Below are positions 25,756-34,674 of a stretch of DNA of 64,000 nt, in pieces. The notes below the pieces were generated by a model. That model was not told where the DNA came from, did no database searches, and worked only from the letters and a program-made list of their open reading frames with translations. The translations under genes and the position numbers were made by a program. The stretch's first letter is position 1. Every line of letters starts with the position of its first letter. The stretch comes from UBA11574 sp963752565 (lineage in GTDB: Bacteria; Desulfobacterota; Desulfobacteria; Desulfobacterales; UBA11574), in assembly GCA_963752565.1 (NCBI GenBank), contig CAVVZC010000016.1:11501-75500 (forward strand), given 5' to 3'.

Positions 25756-26126
25756 AGTAACGCCTTTTATGATGGCACTTTCAATGGTTGATATATTTTT
25801 ACTGGTTCCGGGAGTTGTATCAATGGGGATTGGTTTTGGCGCAGCGTATCCTGATTTTAAATCGGAAAATCCATCCCAAACAGTTACCAGTTTCGGAGGG
25901 CTAATGTTTATGATGGTGTGTGCAGGATATGTAGGAGCTGTTATCATTATTCAAGCAGGGCCAGTTTATCGCCTTTTTATGGCGAATATTCAGGGGAAAA
26001 GTGTTGACTGTTTTTGAATGGGTATGGATTCTCGGATCGTTTGCCCTGGTTTTTTCCCTCAGCGTTGCTGCGGTGCTGGTGCCCATGAAATTCGGAGAAA
26101 AGAGATTGTCAAAAATGTTGATTTAA
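25748..26126 (+). pseudogene. C-terminal remnant of an ABC-2-type exporter permease, frameshifted
   Basis: The first frame reads DIFLLVPGVVSMGIGFGAAY, then PDFKSENPSQTVTSFGGLMF, the pattern of the last third of a large ABC exporter permease (MG.GA.yPDFk.enp...vtsfGG). After MANIQGK it shifts, and the next frame continues VLTVFEWVWILGSFALVFSL and a final VPMKFGEKRL before TAA at 26124-26126. One base fewer in the AAAA run 25997-26000 joins the frames. The N-terminal part and any partner ATPase are absent. It starts within the last codons of recC, so the locus has been rearranged. Confidence 0.65.
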
Positions 26127-26298
26127 AGAGGTAATGAATTTATACATATAGACATTGCCAAAACCAAATTGTGCTTTATTATATTGATGGTTTCATAACA
26201 TAGGGTTTGTTGCCCAAACGAAAATTTCTAACTTTACTTAAAAGAGAGGCATTTGGAAACCGACAAAATTTATATTGATTTGAGTTATAGGAGAATAA

Positions 26299-28674
26299 AT
26301 GGCTGAAACTGACAAAGATGATCTTATCAGCATCATTGATGAAGATGAAAAAGATGCAGTGATCCCCGATACGCTTCCTTTGATTTCCGTTCGTGATATT
26401 GTGATTTTTACCGACATGCTCCTACCCCTCTTTATCGGCCGTGAAAAATCGGTACGTGCTGTTGAGGAGGCCATCGAAAAAGACGGATTTTTGTTTTTAA
26501 CCGCTCAAAAAGATCCAAATATCGAAAACCCGAACCCTGATCAAATATTTACGGTTGGAACTGTGAGCAAGATCTTGCGGATGCTAAAACTCCCTGATGG
26601 ACGCGTCAAAGCCCTTGTACAGGGTATCGAAAAGGCCAGGATTGTTAAATACGTTTCAAAGAGATCCATATATCGTGTAAAAATTGACATGATTCCCGAT
26701 CAGCCGGTTGAAGAGATCGATATCGAAATGGAAGCATTGATGCGTAATGTTATCGAACACTCCGAAAAGATATTGGCGCTGCGTGGTGAAATGAACAACG
26801 ATGTCGGCGTTATTCTAGAGAGTGTGAATGATCCGGGGAAACTAGCAGATCTCGTGGCTTCAAATCTGAAGCTAAAAATTGATGAATCCCAGGTTTTGCT
26901 CGAACTGATCGATCCTGCTGACCGTCTCAAAAAAGTTAATGAGTTACTTTCGCGAGAAGTGGAATTGTCCTCCATGCAGGCTAAAATCCAGTCTGATGTA
27001 AAAGGTGAAATTTCGAAAAGTCAAAGAGACTATTTTTTAAGGGAACAGGTTCGGGTCATCCACAAGGAACTCGGTGAAGACGACGGAAAATTAAAGGAAA
27101 TAGAGGATTATAGAAGGAAGATAAGAAGGGCCAAAATGTCAAAAAGTGCAGACAAAGAAGCCTTAAAGCAGTTGAAACGTCTGGAACAAATGCATTCTGA
27201 CTCTGCAGAAGCTTCTGTTGTTCGTACATATTTGGATTGGCTGGTTGAGGTGCCATGGAGTAAAACCACCAAAGACGTTATTGATATCAAGAATGCAAAA
27301 ACGGTTCTGGATAAAGACCATTTTGGTCTAAAAAATGTGAAAGACCGTATTCTTGAATACCTGAGCGTGCGCAAACTTAACCCTAAAATGAAAGGTCCTA
27401 TTTTATGTTTCGTGGGCCCACCCGGTGTTGGGAAGACATCCCTTGGTCAGGCCATAGCACGCGCAGTAAAACGAAAATTTGTCCGCATTTCCCTCGGTGG
27501 CATACGGGATGAAGCCGAAATCAGAGGCCACCGTCGGACCTATATCGGTGCTATGCCGGGACGAATCCTTCAGGGCCTTAAACAGAGCGGTGTAAACAAT
27601 CCTGTTTTCATGATGGATGAGATTGACAAGCTTGGTTCTGACTTCAGAGGTGATCCTTCCTCAGCACTTTTAGAGGCTTTGGATCCCGAACAGAACTCGT
27701 CGTTTAGTGACCACTACCTTAATATACCCTTTGATCTTTCCAAGGTTATGTTTATCCTCACTGCCAACTTTACAGATGCGATTCCTTCAGCGCTCCTTGA
27801 CAGGATGGAGGTGATTACACTTTCCGGATATACGGAGGATGAAAAAAAGACCATTGCCCAAAGGCACCTCATGCCGCGTCAGATAAAAGAAAATGGTTTA
27901 AAGTCGAAAACCCTGTCCATCAGTAAAGGCTCATTATCTAAAATCGTTTCCGAATACACTTCCGAGGCGGGGGTGAGGAACCTTGAACGCGAAATCGGCA
28001 CCCTTTGTCGCAAGGTGGCACGGAAAATCGCCGAAGGTGATAAAGGTCCGTTTCGAATCACGAAAAATAATCTGCAAAATTACCTGGGGGTTCCAAAATA
28101 TTTTCCTGAAATGGATCAGGAAAATAGCCAGGTGGGTTTATCCACCGGTCTGGCCTGGACACAGGCCGGTGGCGAGGTGCTTTATGTAGAGGCATCATTA
28201 ATTGACGGAAAGGGAGAACTCATCGTCACTGGCCAAATCGGGGAGGTTATGCAGGAGTCTGCTCGGGCGGCCCTGAGTTATGCCCGTGCCAATCTTGTTT
28301 CTTTCGGGGTCAAAAAAAATATTCTTGAAAATAAGGACATTCATATTCATGTTCCAGCTGGCGCAATCCCCAAAGATGGGCCGTCTGCCGGAATTGCAAT
28401 GGCGACAGCACTTATATCTGTTTTGGTAAACAAACCGGTCAATAAAGATATTGCCATGACCGGAGAAATTACATTGAGGGGAAGAGTGCTTCCTATAGGC
28501 GGCTTGAAAGTAAAAGCATTGGGTGCATTGAGGGCCGGGATTCGTACAATCATTATTCCTGAAAAAAATAAAAAAGACCTGGTTGAAATCCCGATGAATG
28601 TTAAGCGAAAAATCAATTTTGTTCCTGTAAAAAACATGGAAAAAGTTCTTTCCATTGCAATTGATGAAGGTTGA
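26299..28674 (+). CDS. lon: ATP-dependent protease La
   Basis: A protein of 791 aa, typical LonA. The N-terminal substrate domain starts near PLISVRDIVIFTDMLLPLFI, the coiled region follows, Walker A GPPGVGKTSL is at about residue 374, Walker B is in PVFMMDEIDKLG, and the protease domain has the catalytic Ser in KDGPSAGIAMATAL (about residue 695) and the partner Lys in GGLKVKALGALRAG. It degrades misfolded and regulatory proteins in the cytoplasm. ATAGGAGAATAA precedes ATG 26299. The gap before it (26127-26298) should hold its promoter; TTGCCA with an ATTATA 17 nt downstream near 26155-26183 is a weak candidate. Confidence 0.97.
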   Translation: MAETDKDDLISIIDEDEKDAVIPDTLPLISVRDIVIFTDMLLPLFIGREKSVRAVEEAIEKDGFLFLTAQKDPNIENPNPDQIFTVGTVSKILRMLKLPDGRVKALVQGIEKARIVKYVSKRSIYRVKIDMIPDQPVEEIDIEMEALMRNVIEHSEKILALRGEMNNDVGVILESVNDPGKLADLVASNLKLKIDESQVLLELIDPADRLKKVNELLSREVELSSMQAKIQSDVKGEISKSQRDYFLREQVRVIHKELGEDDGKLKEIEDYRRKIRRAKMSKSADKEALKQLKRLEQMHSDSAEASVVRTYLDWLVEVPWSKTTKDVIDIKNAKTVLDKDHFGLKNVKDRILEYLSVRKLNPKMKGPILCFVGPPGVGKTSLGQAIARAVKRKFVRISLGGIRDEAEIRGHRRTYIGAMPGRILQGLKQSGVNNPVFMMDEIDKLGSDFRGDPSSALLEALDPEQNSSFSDHYLNIPFDLSKVMFILTANFTDAIPSALLDRMEVITLSGYTEDEKKTIAQRHLMPRQIKENGLKSKTLSISKGSLSKIVSEYTSEAGVRNLEREIGTLCRKVARKIAEGDKGPFRITKNNLQNYLGVPKYFPEMDQENSQVGLSTGLAWTQAGGEVLYVEASLIDGKGELIVTGQIGEVMQESARAALSYARANLVSFGVKKNILENKDIHIHVPAGAIPKDGPSAGIAMATALISVLVNKPVNKDIAMTGEITLRGRVLPIGGLKVKALGALRAGIRTIIIPEKNKKDLVEIPMNVKRKINFVPVKNMEKVLSIAIDEG

Positions 28675-28689
28675 TGGCTGATAAATAAC

Positions 28690-29376
28690 ATGAGGATACT
28701 TGCTGTTGATACGGCGACAACCAGCTGCAGTGTCGCAATAGTCGATAAAACGTCCTTGCTTTCGGAGTTCACACTTGACAAGGAAGAGACACATTCTAAA
28801 CATTTAATGGATATGATAAAGGCGGCTCTGAGAGTGGCAGGCCTTAATTTTTCTGATCTGGATGGGTTTGCAGTAACCAGAGGTCCTGGATCCTTTACAG
28901 GCCTGAGAATTGGTATCAGTACCATCAAGGGGTTTGCCGTTGCATCAGAAAAACCAGTTGTCGGTGTTTCAAGCTTAGAGGCGCTTGCGTTTCAGGTATC
29001 TTATTCTTGTGATCTTATATGTCCGATTTTAGATGCGCGTAAAGGAGAGGTTTATTTTTCCCGATACAGGTTTCTAAACGGTCAATTAAAAAAGCAAACA
29101 AAAGAACGCGCGGCACCTCCTGATCAAGCTGTTGATGACCTTAACGAATCTTGCCTGTTTGTGGGCAATGGCGCTTTGTTATATAAAGAAATGATACTGG
29201 AAAAAATGGGTAAGTTTTCGTTTTTTGCACCGATGATTCAAAATACGATAAGAGCTTCAACCATTGCCTATCTTAGCATGGCAAAATTCGAAAACAACGA
29301 TACAGATGATATTGAAAAAATATTACCGTATTATATCCGGAAATCTGATGCAGAGTTGAATTTAATGATATCATAA
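28690..29376 (+). CDS. tsaB: tRNA threonylcarbamoyladenosine biosynthesis protein TsaB
   Basis: A protein of 228 aa. It starts MRILAVDTATTSCSVAIVDK (ASKHA ATPase-like fold) and has FAVTRGPGSFTGLRIGIST, diagnostic of TsaB. It partners with TsaD and TsaE to form t6A37 in tRNAs that read ANN codons. It lies 15 bp after lon and is likely co-transcribed. Confidence 0.95.
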   Translation: MRILAVDTATTSCSVAIVDKTSLLSEFTLDKEETHSKHLMDMIKAALRVAGLNFSDLDGFAVTRGPGSFTGLRIGISTIKGFAVASEKPVVGVSSLEALAFQVSYSCDLICPILDARKGEVYFSRYRFLNGQLKKQTKERAAPPDQAVDDLNESCLFVGNGALLYKEMILEKMGKFSFFAPMIQNTIRASTIAYLSMAKFENNDTDDIEKILPYYIRKSDAELNLMIS

Positions 29377-29468
29377 GATGTATTAAAGTGATTGATGTAT
29401 TGCCATAAAAATAATTAATGAGGAAACACCCAAGTTTGAGACAAAAATAACAATCATTACGGTTATTA

Positions 29469-29497
29469 TTGACAATAGGGAATCATATTTGATAAAC
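29469..29497 (+). promoter_or_regulatory. probable sigma-70 promoter of psd-pssA
   Basis: TTGACA at 29469-29474, a 17-nt spacer, then ATAAAC (or GATAAA with a 16-nt spacer). It stands about 55 bp before the psd start in a 173-bp gap. Confidence 0.5.
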
Positions 29498-29549
29498 AAA
29501 ATAGTTTAGTCTTTTGTTGTACTAAGTAAGATCAACCAGGGCATATGAG

Positions 29550-30221
29550 ATGAGCAATATTTTTGGTTCTGACGTACCCAGCGACTCTGCTTTTCCGTTG
29601 GCAAGTGCTGGGTATCCTTTTATATTTGCTTCTGTATTTGCAACGGCTGTATTCGCGATTTTAGGGCTCGTCACGCTATCTCTGATGGGTCTTGCTACGA
29701 CCTTTTTCATCTGTTATTTTTTCAGAGATCCGGACCGTGTTATTTCCAATTATACCGGATGCGTTGTTTCACCGGCTGATGGAAAGGTTATTTCGTCGGG
29801 GTTGATCGATAACAGTCGATTTTATGAAGGTTCGTGTGTAAAAGTCAGCATCTTTATGTCGATATTTAATGTTCATGTCAATCGTATTCCCCATGAAGGA
29901 CAGGTAAAAGAGGTTCTCTATTATCCTGGAAAATTTTTTTCCGCCAATTTGGATAAGGCATCAAATCATAATGAACACAATGCAATTTTCATAGAAATCG
30001 AAGGGGGGAAGAATATTTGTACCGTCCAGATTGCAGGACTGATTGCAAGGCGAATCATCTGTAAATTACAGAAAGGTGATACTGTCACCCGGGGACAGCG
30101 TTTTGGATTGATATGTTTTGGATCACGTCTCGATGTTTATCTTCCTCCCGAGGTAATTTTGAAAGTGGCGGTGGGAGATAAGGTAAAAGCCGGGACATCT
30201 GTTTTGGGAGACTTGATATGA
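29550..30221 (+). CDS. psd: phosphatidylserine decarboxylase, short self-cleaving form
   Basis: A protein of 223 aa of the short ('archaeal-type') Psd subfamily. Two hydrophobic N-terminal helices precede the catalytic part (FFRDPDRVISNYTG, VSPADGKVISSG, SIFMSIFNVHVNRIPHEGQV). The self-cleavage site is in CFGSRLDVYLP; the Ser near residue 192 becomes the pyruvoyl group. It makes phosphatidylethanolamine at the inner membrane. It overlaps pssA, which makes its substrate, by 4 bp. Confidence 0.95.
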   Translation: MSNIFGSDVPSDSAFPLASAGYPFIFASVFATAVFAILGLVTLSLMGLATTFFICYFFRDPDRVISNYTGCVVSPADGKVISSGLIDNSRFYEGSCVKVSIFMSIFNVHVNRIPHEGQVKEVLYYPGKFFSANLDKASNHNEHNAIFIEIEGGKNICTVQIAGLIARRIICKLQKGDTVTRGQRFGLICFGSRLDVYLPPEVILKVAVGDKVKAGTSVLGDLI

Positions 30222-31003
30222 TAAGAACAAAAAGAAATAATAAGGAAAAATCACATCGAGGAATTTATATCCTGCCCAACATATTTACATCGCTCAATCT
30301 TTTTTTCGGGTTTTATGCCGTTATCGCCGCAATAAACGGAAAATTTGTCGCTGCGGCGGTAGCCATTATTATCGGCGTATTATTTGATATCATGGATGGT
30401 AAAATCGCCAGAGCTACGAATACCACCAGCAAATTCGGTATTGAATACGATTCCCTGGCCGACCTTATATCTTTTGGTCTTGCACCGGGATTGATGATAT
30501 ATTTGTGGTCTCTAAAGCCATTGGGAAGAATCGGATGGCTGGCAGCATTTCTATTTATGGCTTGTGGGGCCCTTCGATTGGCCCGTTTTAATTCGCAGGT
30601 GGACGTAATAAGCAAGGATCACTTTGTGGGGCTTCCAATTCCGGCCGGAGCGGGTATGGCAGCAACTGCCGTTTTATTTTGTCATAAATTTGGTATCGAA
30701 GGAAAAATTAATCCCATCCTCATTCTTGTGATGCTGTATATACTTTCTTTTTTAATGGTAAGCACCATAAAATATAACAGTTTCAAAAAACCCGAGCTGT
30801 TTAAAAAAATGAATTTCAATGTTCTGGTAGCCATCATCTTGATCTTGATATTCATCGCCGCCCAACCATCCGTGGCGCTGTTTTTTTTGGCGCTGACTTA
30901 TGTTGTTTCAGGTCCTTTAATTAGTATTAAACATCATAAAAAAGTGAGCCAAACCTTATCGGAAACCAGCGATACAAATGAGCACGGATCTAGTCCTATT
31001 TGA
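30218..31003 (+). CDS. pssA: CDP-diacylglycerol--serine O-phosphatidyltransferase
   Basis: A protein of 261 aa with about seven to eight membrane helices. The CDP-alcohol phosphatidyltransferase motif is complete: DIMDGKIAR, eight residues on, G, then D and D in KFGIEYDSLADL (residues about 70-95). It makes phosphatidylserine from CDP-diacylglycerol and serine. Psd and PssA form a two-gene unit for phosphatidylethanolamine synthesis. Confidence 0.95.
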   Translation: MIRTKRNNKEKSHRGIYILPNIFTSLNLFFGFYAVIAAINGKFVAAAVAIIIGVLFDIMDGKIARATNTTSKFGIEYDSLADLISFGLAPGLMIYLWSLKPLGRIGWLAAFLFMACGALRLARFNSQVDVISKDHFVGLPIPAGAGMAATAVLFCHKFGIEGKINPILILVMLYILSFLMVSTIKYNSFKKPELFKKMNFNVLVAIILILIFIAAQPSVALFFLALTYVVSGPLISIKHHKKVSQTLSETSDTNEHGSSPI

Positions 31004-31076
31004 ACAAAATTTAACATAAATCATTTCTCGCAAGGATGACCAAAAACATTAAAACTGATTGATTGGACGTATTCAT

Positions 31077-32153
31077 ATGACAAAAGAATATCATATTTCT
31101 GTAATTCCAGGTGATGGTACCGGACCCGAAGTCGTTGCTGAAGGCATCAAGATCCTTCAAACTTTAGCAGACAAATTCGGCTTCAAACTTAACTTTACCT
31201 ATTATGATATCGGAGGAGAACATTATAAGGCGACAGGAGAGATTTTACCTGAAAATATTCTGGAATCAATCGCCGAATCAAATGCGATTTATTTAGGGGC
31301 CATCGGGCATCCGGATGTAAAACCGGGTATTCTTGAAAAAGGTATCCTTTTAAAGCTTCGGTTTTATTTTGACCAGTATATCAATTTGAGGCCTGTTAAA
31401 CTCTATGAAGGAGTAGAAACACCGTTAAAGGACAAAGGGCCGTCGGAGATAGATTTTGTCGTGGTTCGGGAGAATACCGAAGGACTCTACGCCGGTGCCG
31501 GTGGTTGTTTAAAACACGGCACTGCAGATGAAGTGGCCATACAGGAATCGATAAACACCCGAAAAGGGGTAGAACGGTGTATCAGATATGCTTTTGAGTA
31601 TTGCAGGAAAAGAAACCAAAGAAAAAAACTGACACTTTGTGGAAAAACCAATGTGCTGACCTTTGCCTTTGAATTATGGGAACGTACGTTCAATGAGGTT
31701 GCAAAAGAATACCCTGATATTGAGACAGATTATGCACACGTTGACGCTATCTGTATGTGGATGGTTAAAAATCCGGAATGGTTCGATGTTATTGTTACCG
31801 ATAACATGTTTGGTGATATTATCACTGATCTGGGCGCAATGATTCAGGGAGGGATGGGTATTGCCGCGGGAGCAAATATTAATCCCGAAGGAATTTCAAT
31901 GTTCGAACCCATTGGTGGATCCGCCCCTAAGTATACCGGTAAAAATATCATAAATCCCATTGCTGCCATTTCGGCGGCCCAGATCATGCTTGAAACTTTA
32001 GGGGAACTCACGGCCGCCTCTTTGATAGAAGAGAGTGTTATTAGAGTCTTGCGTGATGATCTAAAAGATGTTGCTGCAGGTAAAATGGGATACTCAACGC
32101 AAGAGGTTGGAGATCTTGTGATCGGTTATATTAAGGGAAACAGAAAACAATGA
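31077..32153 (+). CDS. leuB: 3-isopropylmalate dehydrogenase-type decarboxylating dehydrogenase
   Basis: A protein of 358 aa of the isocitrate/isopropylmalate dehydrogenase family. It starts YHISVIPGDGTGPEVVAEG; LGAIGHPDVKPGILEKGILL covers the substrate loop; VTDNMFGDIITDLGAMIQGG is the metal site; GGSAPKYTGKNIINPIA is the NAD site. Leucine synthesis is the likely role given the next gene, asd, but related tartrate or homoisocitrate enzymes share these motifs. ATG 31077 fits the family start better than 31059. It overlaps asd by 4 bp. Confidence 0.88.
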   Translation: MTKEYHISVIPGDGTGPEVVAEGIKILQTLADKFGFKLNFTYYDIGGEHYKATGEILPENILESIAESNAIYLGAIGHPDVKPGILEKGILLKLRFYFDQYINLRPVKLYEGVETPLKDKGPSEIDFVVVRENTEGLYAGAGGCLKHGTADEVAIQESINTRKGVERCIRYAFEYCRKRNQRKKLTLCGKTNVLTFAFELWERTFNEVAKEYPDIETDYAHVDAICMWMVKNPEWFDVIVTDNMFGDIITDLGAMIQGGMGIAAGANINPEGISMFEPIGGSAPKYTGKNIINPIAAISAAQIMLETLGELTAASLIEESVIRVLRDDLKDVAAGKMGYSTQEVGDLVIGYIKGNRKQ

Positions 32154-33181
32154 CGGATAAAAAATTTAACATTGCCGTAGCAGGGGCAACGGGCGCCGTG
32201 GGAAATCAAATGATTTCCTGCCTTGAAGAGAGAAACTTTCCAATCAAGTCAATAAAATTTTTGGCATCCAGTCGTTCTGTCTCGCGCAAGCTCAAATACA
32301 AAGGTCGTGACATTGCCGTTGAAGAATTGACCGAGACCTCTTTTAAAGGAATCGATATCGCCCTTTTCTCAGCCGGTGGTGGAACAAGTGAAAAATTCGC
32401 ACCTTTTGCCGCAAATGATGGATGTGTGGTTGTTGATAATTCAAGTGCATGGCGGATGGACCCCGAGGTTCCACTGGTGGTTCCTGAAGTCAATCCCCAT
32501 GCCGTCGCACAGTTTAGAAACAAAGGTATTATCGCGAATCCGAATTGTTCGACAATTCAAATGGTCGTTCCATTACATCCATTGCACCAAGAATATGGTA
32601 TCAAGCGGATTGTAGTGTCAACGTATCAGGCGGTTTCAGGGACCGGCAAAAAGGCAATTGACGAGCTGGATTCCCAGACCCGGGCGATTCTTAATTTTAA
32701 AGAACATGAAAATAAAGTATATCCTCATACCATTGCATTTAACTGTCTCCCGCATATCGATGTATTTTTGGAAAACGGATATACAAAAGAAGAGATGAAG
32801 ATGGTCCATGAAACCCGAAAAATCCTGGAGGACGATACCATCGGGGTTACGGCAACCACCGTTCGTGTGCCGGTCTTTTTCGGACATTCGGAATCGATTA
32901 ACATTGAGACAAAAAAGAATGTTTCTGCAAAAGAGGTGAAGGCGCTTCTTGAAAGAACACCCGGCGTAAAGGTCGTTGATGATCCGGCAAACAATCGTTA
33001 TCCTCTCGCTATTAATGCCGCCGGACAGGATTTGACACTTGTAGGTCGTATTCGTGACGATGAATCCATAGAAAATGGTATCAATATGTGGGTTGTCGCC
33101 GACAACATCAGAAAAGGCGCAGCGACCAATACGGTACAGATCGCCGAAATTCTGATAAAAGAATACTTATCGGGGGAGTAG
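32150..33181 (+). CDS. asd: aspartate-semialdehyde dehydrogenase
   Basis: A protein of 343 aa. NADP site VAGATGAVGNQMI is at residues 9-21; the nucleophilic Cys is in NPNCSTIQM at about residue 130; VSTYQAVSGTGKKAI and the His of TATTVRVPVFFGHSE follow. It reduces aspartyl phosphate to aspartate semialdehyde, for lysine, threonine and methionine synthesis. It overlaps leuB by 4 bp and is followed by greA after 2 bp. Confidence 0.96.
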   Translation: MTDKKFNIAVAGATGAVGNQMISCLEERNFPIKSIKFLASSRSVSRKLKYKGRDIAVEELTETSFKGIDIALFSAGGGTSEKFAPFAANDGCVVVDNSSAWRMDPEVPLVVPEVNPHAVAQFRNKGIIANPNCSTIQMVVPLHPLHQEYGIKRIVVSTYQAVSGTGKKAIDELDSQTRAILNFKEHENKVYPHTIAFNCLPHIDVFLENGYTKEEMKMVHETRKILEDDTIGVTATTVRVPVFFGHSESINIETKKNVSAKEVKALLERTPGVKVVDDPANNRYPLAINAAGQDLTLVGRIRDDESIENGINMWVVADNIRKGAATNTVQIAEILIKEYLSGE

Positions 33182-33183
33182 AT

Positions 33184-33651
33184 TTGGAACGAGTACCGAT
33201 TACGCGAGAAGGGTATGAGGCCCTTAAAAAAGAACTGGAATATATTCAAAAGGTCGAACGACCCAGAAATATAATGGCCATTGAGGAAGCCCGTGCTCAC
33301 GGGGATATTACTGAAAATGCCGAGTTCGAAGCTGCCAAAGACCGGCAGGCATTTATAGAAGGACGGTTGAATGAATTGGGATATAAACTATCCATGGCGG
33401 ATATCATTGATTCTCAAAAGCTTCCCAAAGATCGGGCCGTATTTGCCAGTTCGGTGTTACTTGAAAATATTGATACTTCAGAAAAGGTTGAATATCAACT
33501 TGTTGGACCCGATGAAGCGAATATCGAAGAAGGTCGAATTTCTGTGTCTTCGCCACTAGGGAAAGCGATTATAGGGAAAAAACCCGGAGACGAGATTGTC
33601 TTGGAAGCTCCGGGTGGAAAAAGATTTTATGAATTAATAGAAATATTGTAA
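33184..33651 (+). CDS. greA: transcription elongation factor GreA
   Basis: A protein of 155 aa: the N-terminal coiled coil has ITREGYEALKKELEYI and the acidic tip ARAHGDITENAEFEAAKDRQ that reaches into RNA polymerase to trigger cleavage of backtracked RNA; the C-terminal FKBP-like domain ends SPLGKAIIGKKPGDEI. The start is TTG 33184, chosen because GGGGGAG of the asd end is 5 nt upstream and the family begins here; the open frame upstream overlaps asd. Confidence 0.95.
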   Translation: MERVPITREGYEALKKELEYIQKVERPRNIMAIEEARAHGDITENAEFEAAKDRQAFIEGRLNELGYKLSMADIIDSQKLPKDRAVFASSVLLENIDTSEKVEYQLVGPDEANIEEGRISVSSPLGKAIIGKKPGDEIVLEAPGGKRFYELIEIL

Positions 33652-33664
33652 ACGGAGGTTTTTT

Positions 33665-33926
33665 GTGGCACGTATAACCATAGAAGATTGTTTAAAGCGG
33701 GTAAAAAACCGATTTTTACTGGTAAACATGGCGGCTAAACGTGTAAGACAGATCCGTGAAGGGTCTGAATATCTGGTCAGTTCGCCAAAAAATGAAGACA
33801 TTGTGGTTTCTCTGCGTGAAATCGCTGCAGGTAAGATCACCATTAGAGAAGGTAAAGAAGAAGAAATAAAAGAGGAAATAGAAATAGAAAAAAGAGGAAA
33901 TAGAAGAAAAAGAGGAAAATCTATAG
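33665..33926 (+). CDS. rpoZ: RNA polymerase omega subunit, with one apparent extra A near the end
   Basis: GTG 33665, with GGAGG 8 nt upstream, starts MARITIEDCLKRVKNRFLLV, then NMAAKRVRQIREGSEYLV and EDIVVSLREIAAGKI: a clear omega subunit. As given, the frame runs on to 33976 with a basic tail (RGNRRKRGKS) that enters the next gene. Removing one A from the six-A run 33888-33893 gives an acidic tail (EKEEIEEKEENL) and a stop at 33924-33926, exactly before GGAGG of the next gene. The corrected length is 86 aa. Omega helps assemble RNA polymerase and binds ppGpp. Confidence 0.88.
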
Positions 33927-33942
33927 GAGGCAGATACCTTTT

Positions 33943-34674
33943 TTGCCAAAGTACAGCTATGCCTACAAGGCGATAAAAAGGAATGTCGGGAAAGCGTTAC
34001 ATCAGTATGAAATGATCTCCCATGGAGATCGAATTTTAGTCGGGCTTTCAGGAGGTAAAGATAGTTTTATCCTGATGTGGATATTAAGCGAACGCCTAAA
34101 ACGCATTCCCATCAATTATGAGTTGTATTCAGTGCATGTTGATTTGGGATTTGACAGAGGATACAGTAAATCTTTGGCAGAATATTGCAGTCAAATAGGC
34201 TTTGAACTCAGAGTTGAACATACAGATTATGGGGTTTTGGCGCACAGTTCCGAAAATCGGGAAAATCCTTGTTTTTTATGTTCGAGGTTGCGCAGGAAAC
34301 GGCTTTTTGAAATTGCGGATGAACTCGGATGCAGCAAGGTCGCCCTTGGACACAATAAAGACGATATCATTGAAACTTTATTTATGAATATTTTCTATGC
34401 TGGTGAGATTAGCAGTATGCTGCCTTCTCAGTCTTTTTTTTCAGGAAAGTTTTCGGTGATAAGGCCGCTTGCCTTTGTTGACGAAGATGTTATAAAGCGT
34501 TTTGCCAAGGAAAAGGGTTACCCGGTTTTTAAAAATCCCTGCCCCAGCACAAAAACCTCCAAGAGAAATGAAATAAAAAAAATTCTAAAACAGCTTTATA
34601 GAAATAACAAAAAAGTCAAAGGGAATATTTTCAGAGCCATGCATCATGTGAGAATGGATTATTTGCCAAAATGA
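33943..34674 (+). CDS. TtcA-family PP-loop tRNA thiolation protein
   Basis: A protein of 243 aa. PP-loop LVGLSGGKDSFIL (residues about 31-43) binds ATP; the Cys pair CFLCSRLRRKRLFE and LGHNKDDIIETLFMNI are typical of TtcA/TtuA-like enzymes that thiolate tRNA bases using an Fe-S cluster. TtcA itself makes 2-thiocytidine 32; the exact target here is inferred. TTG 33943 is the only start in reach of TAGGAGG (about 13 nt upstream). It overlaps folE2 by 4 bp. Confidence 0.85.
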   Translation: MPKYSYAYKAIKRNVGKALHQYEMISHGDRILVGLSGGKDSFILMWILSERLKRIPINYELYSVHVDLGFDRGYSKSLAEYCSQIGFELRVEHTDYGVLAHSSENRENPCFLCSRLRRKRLFEIADELGCSKVALGHNKDDIIETLFMNIFYAGEISSMLPSQSFFSGKFSVIRPLAFVDEDVIKRFAKEKGYPVFKNPCPSTKTSKRNEIKKILKQLYRNNKKVKGNIFRAMHHVRMDYLPK

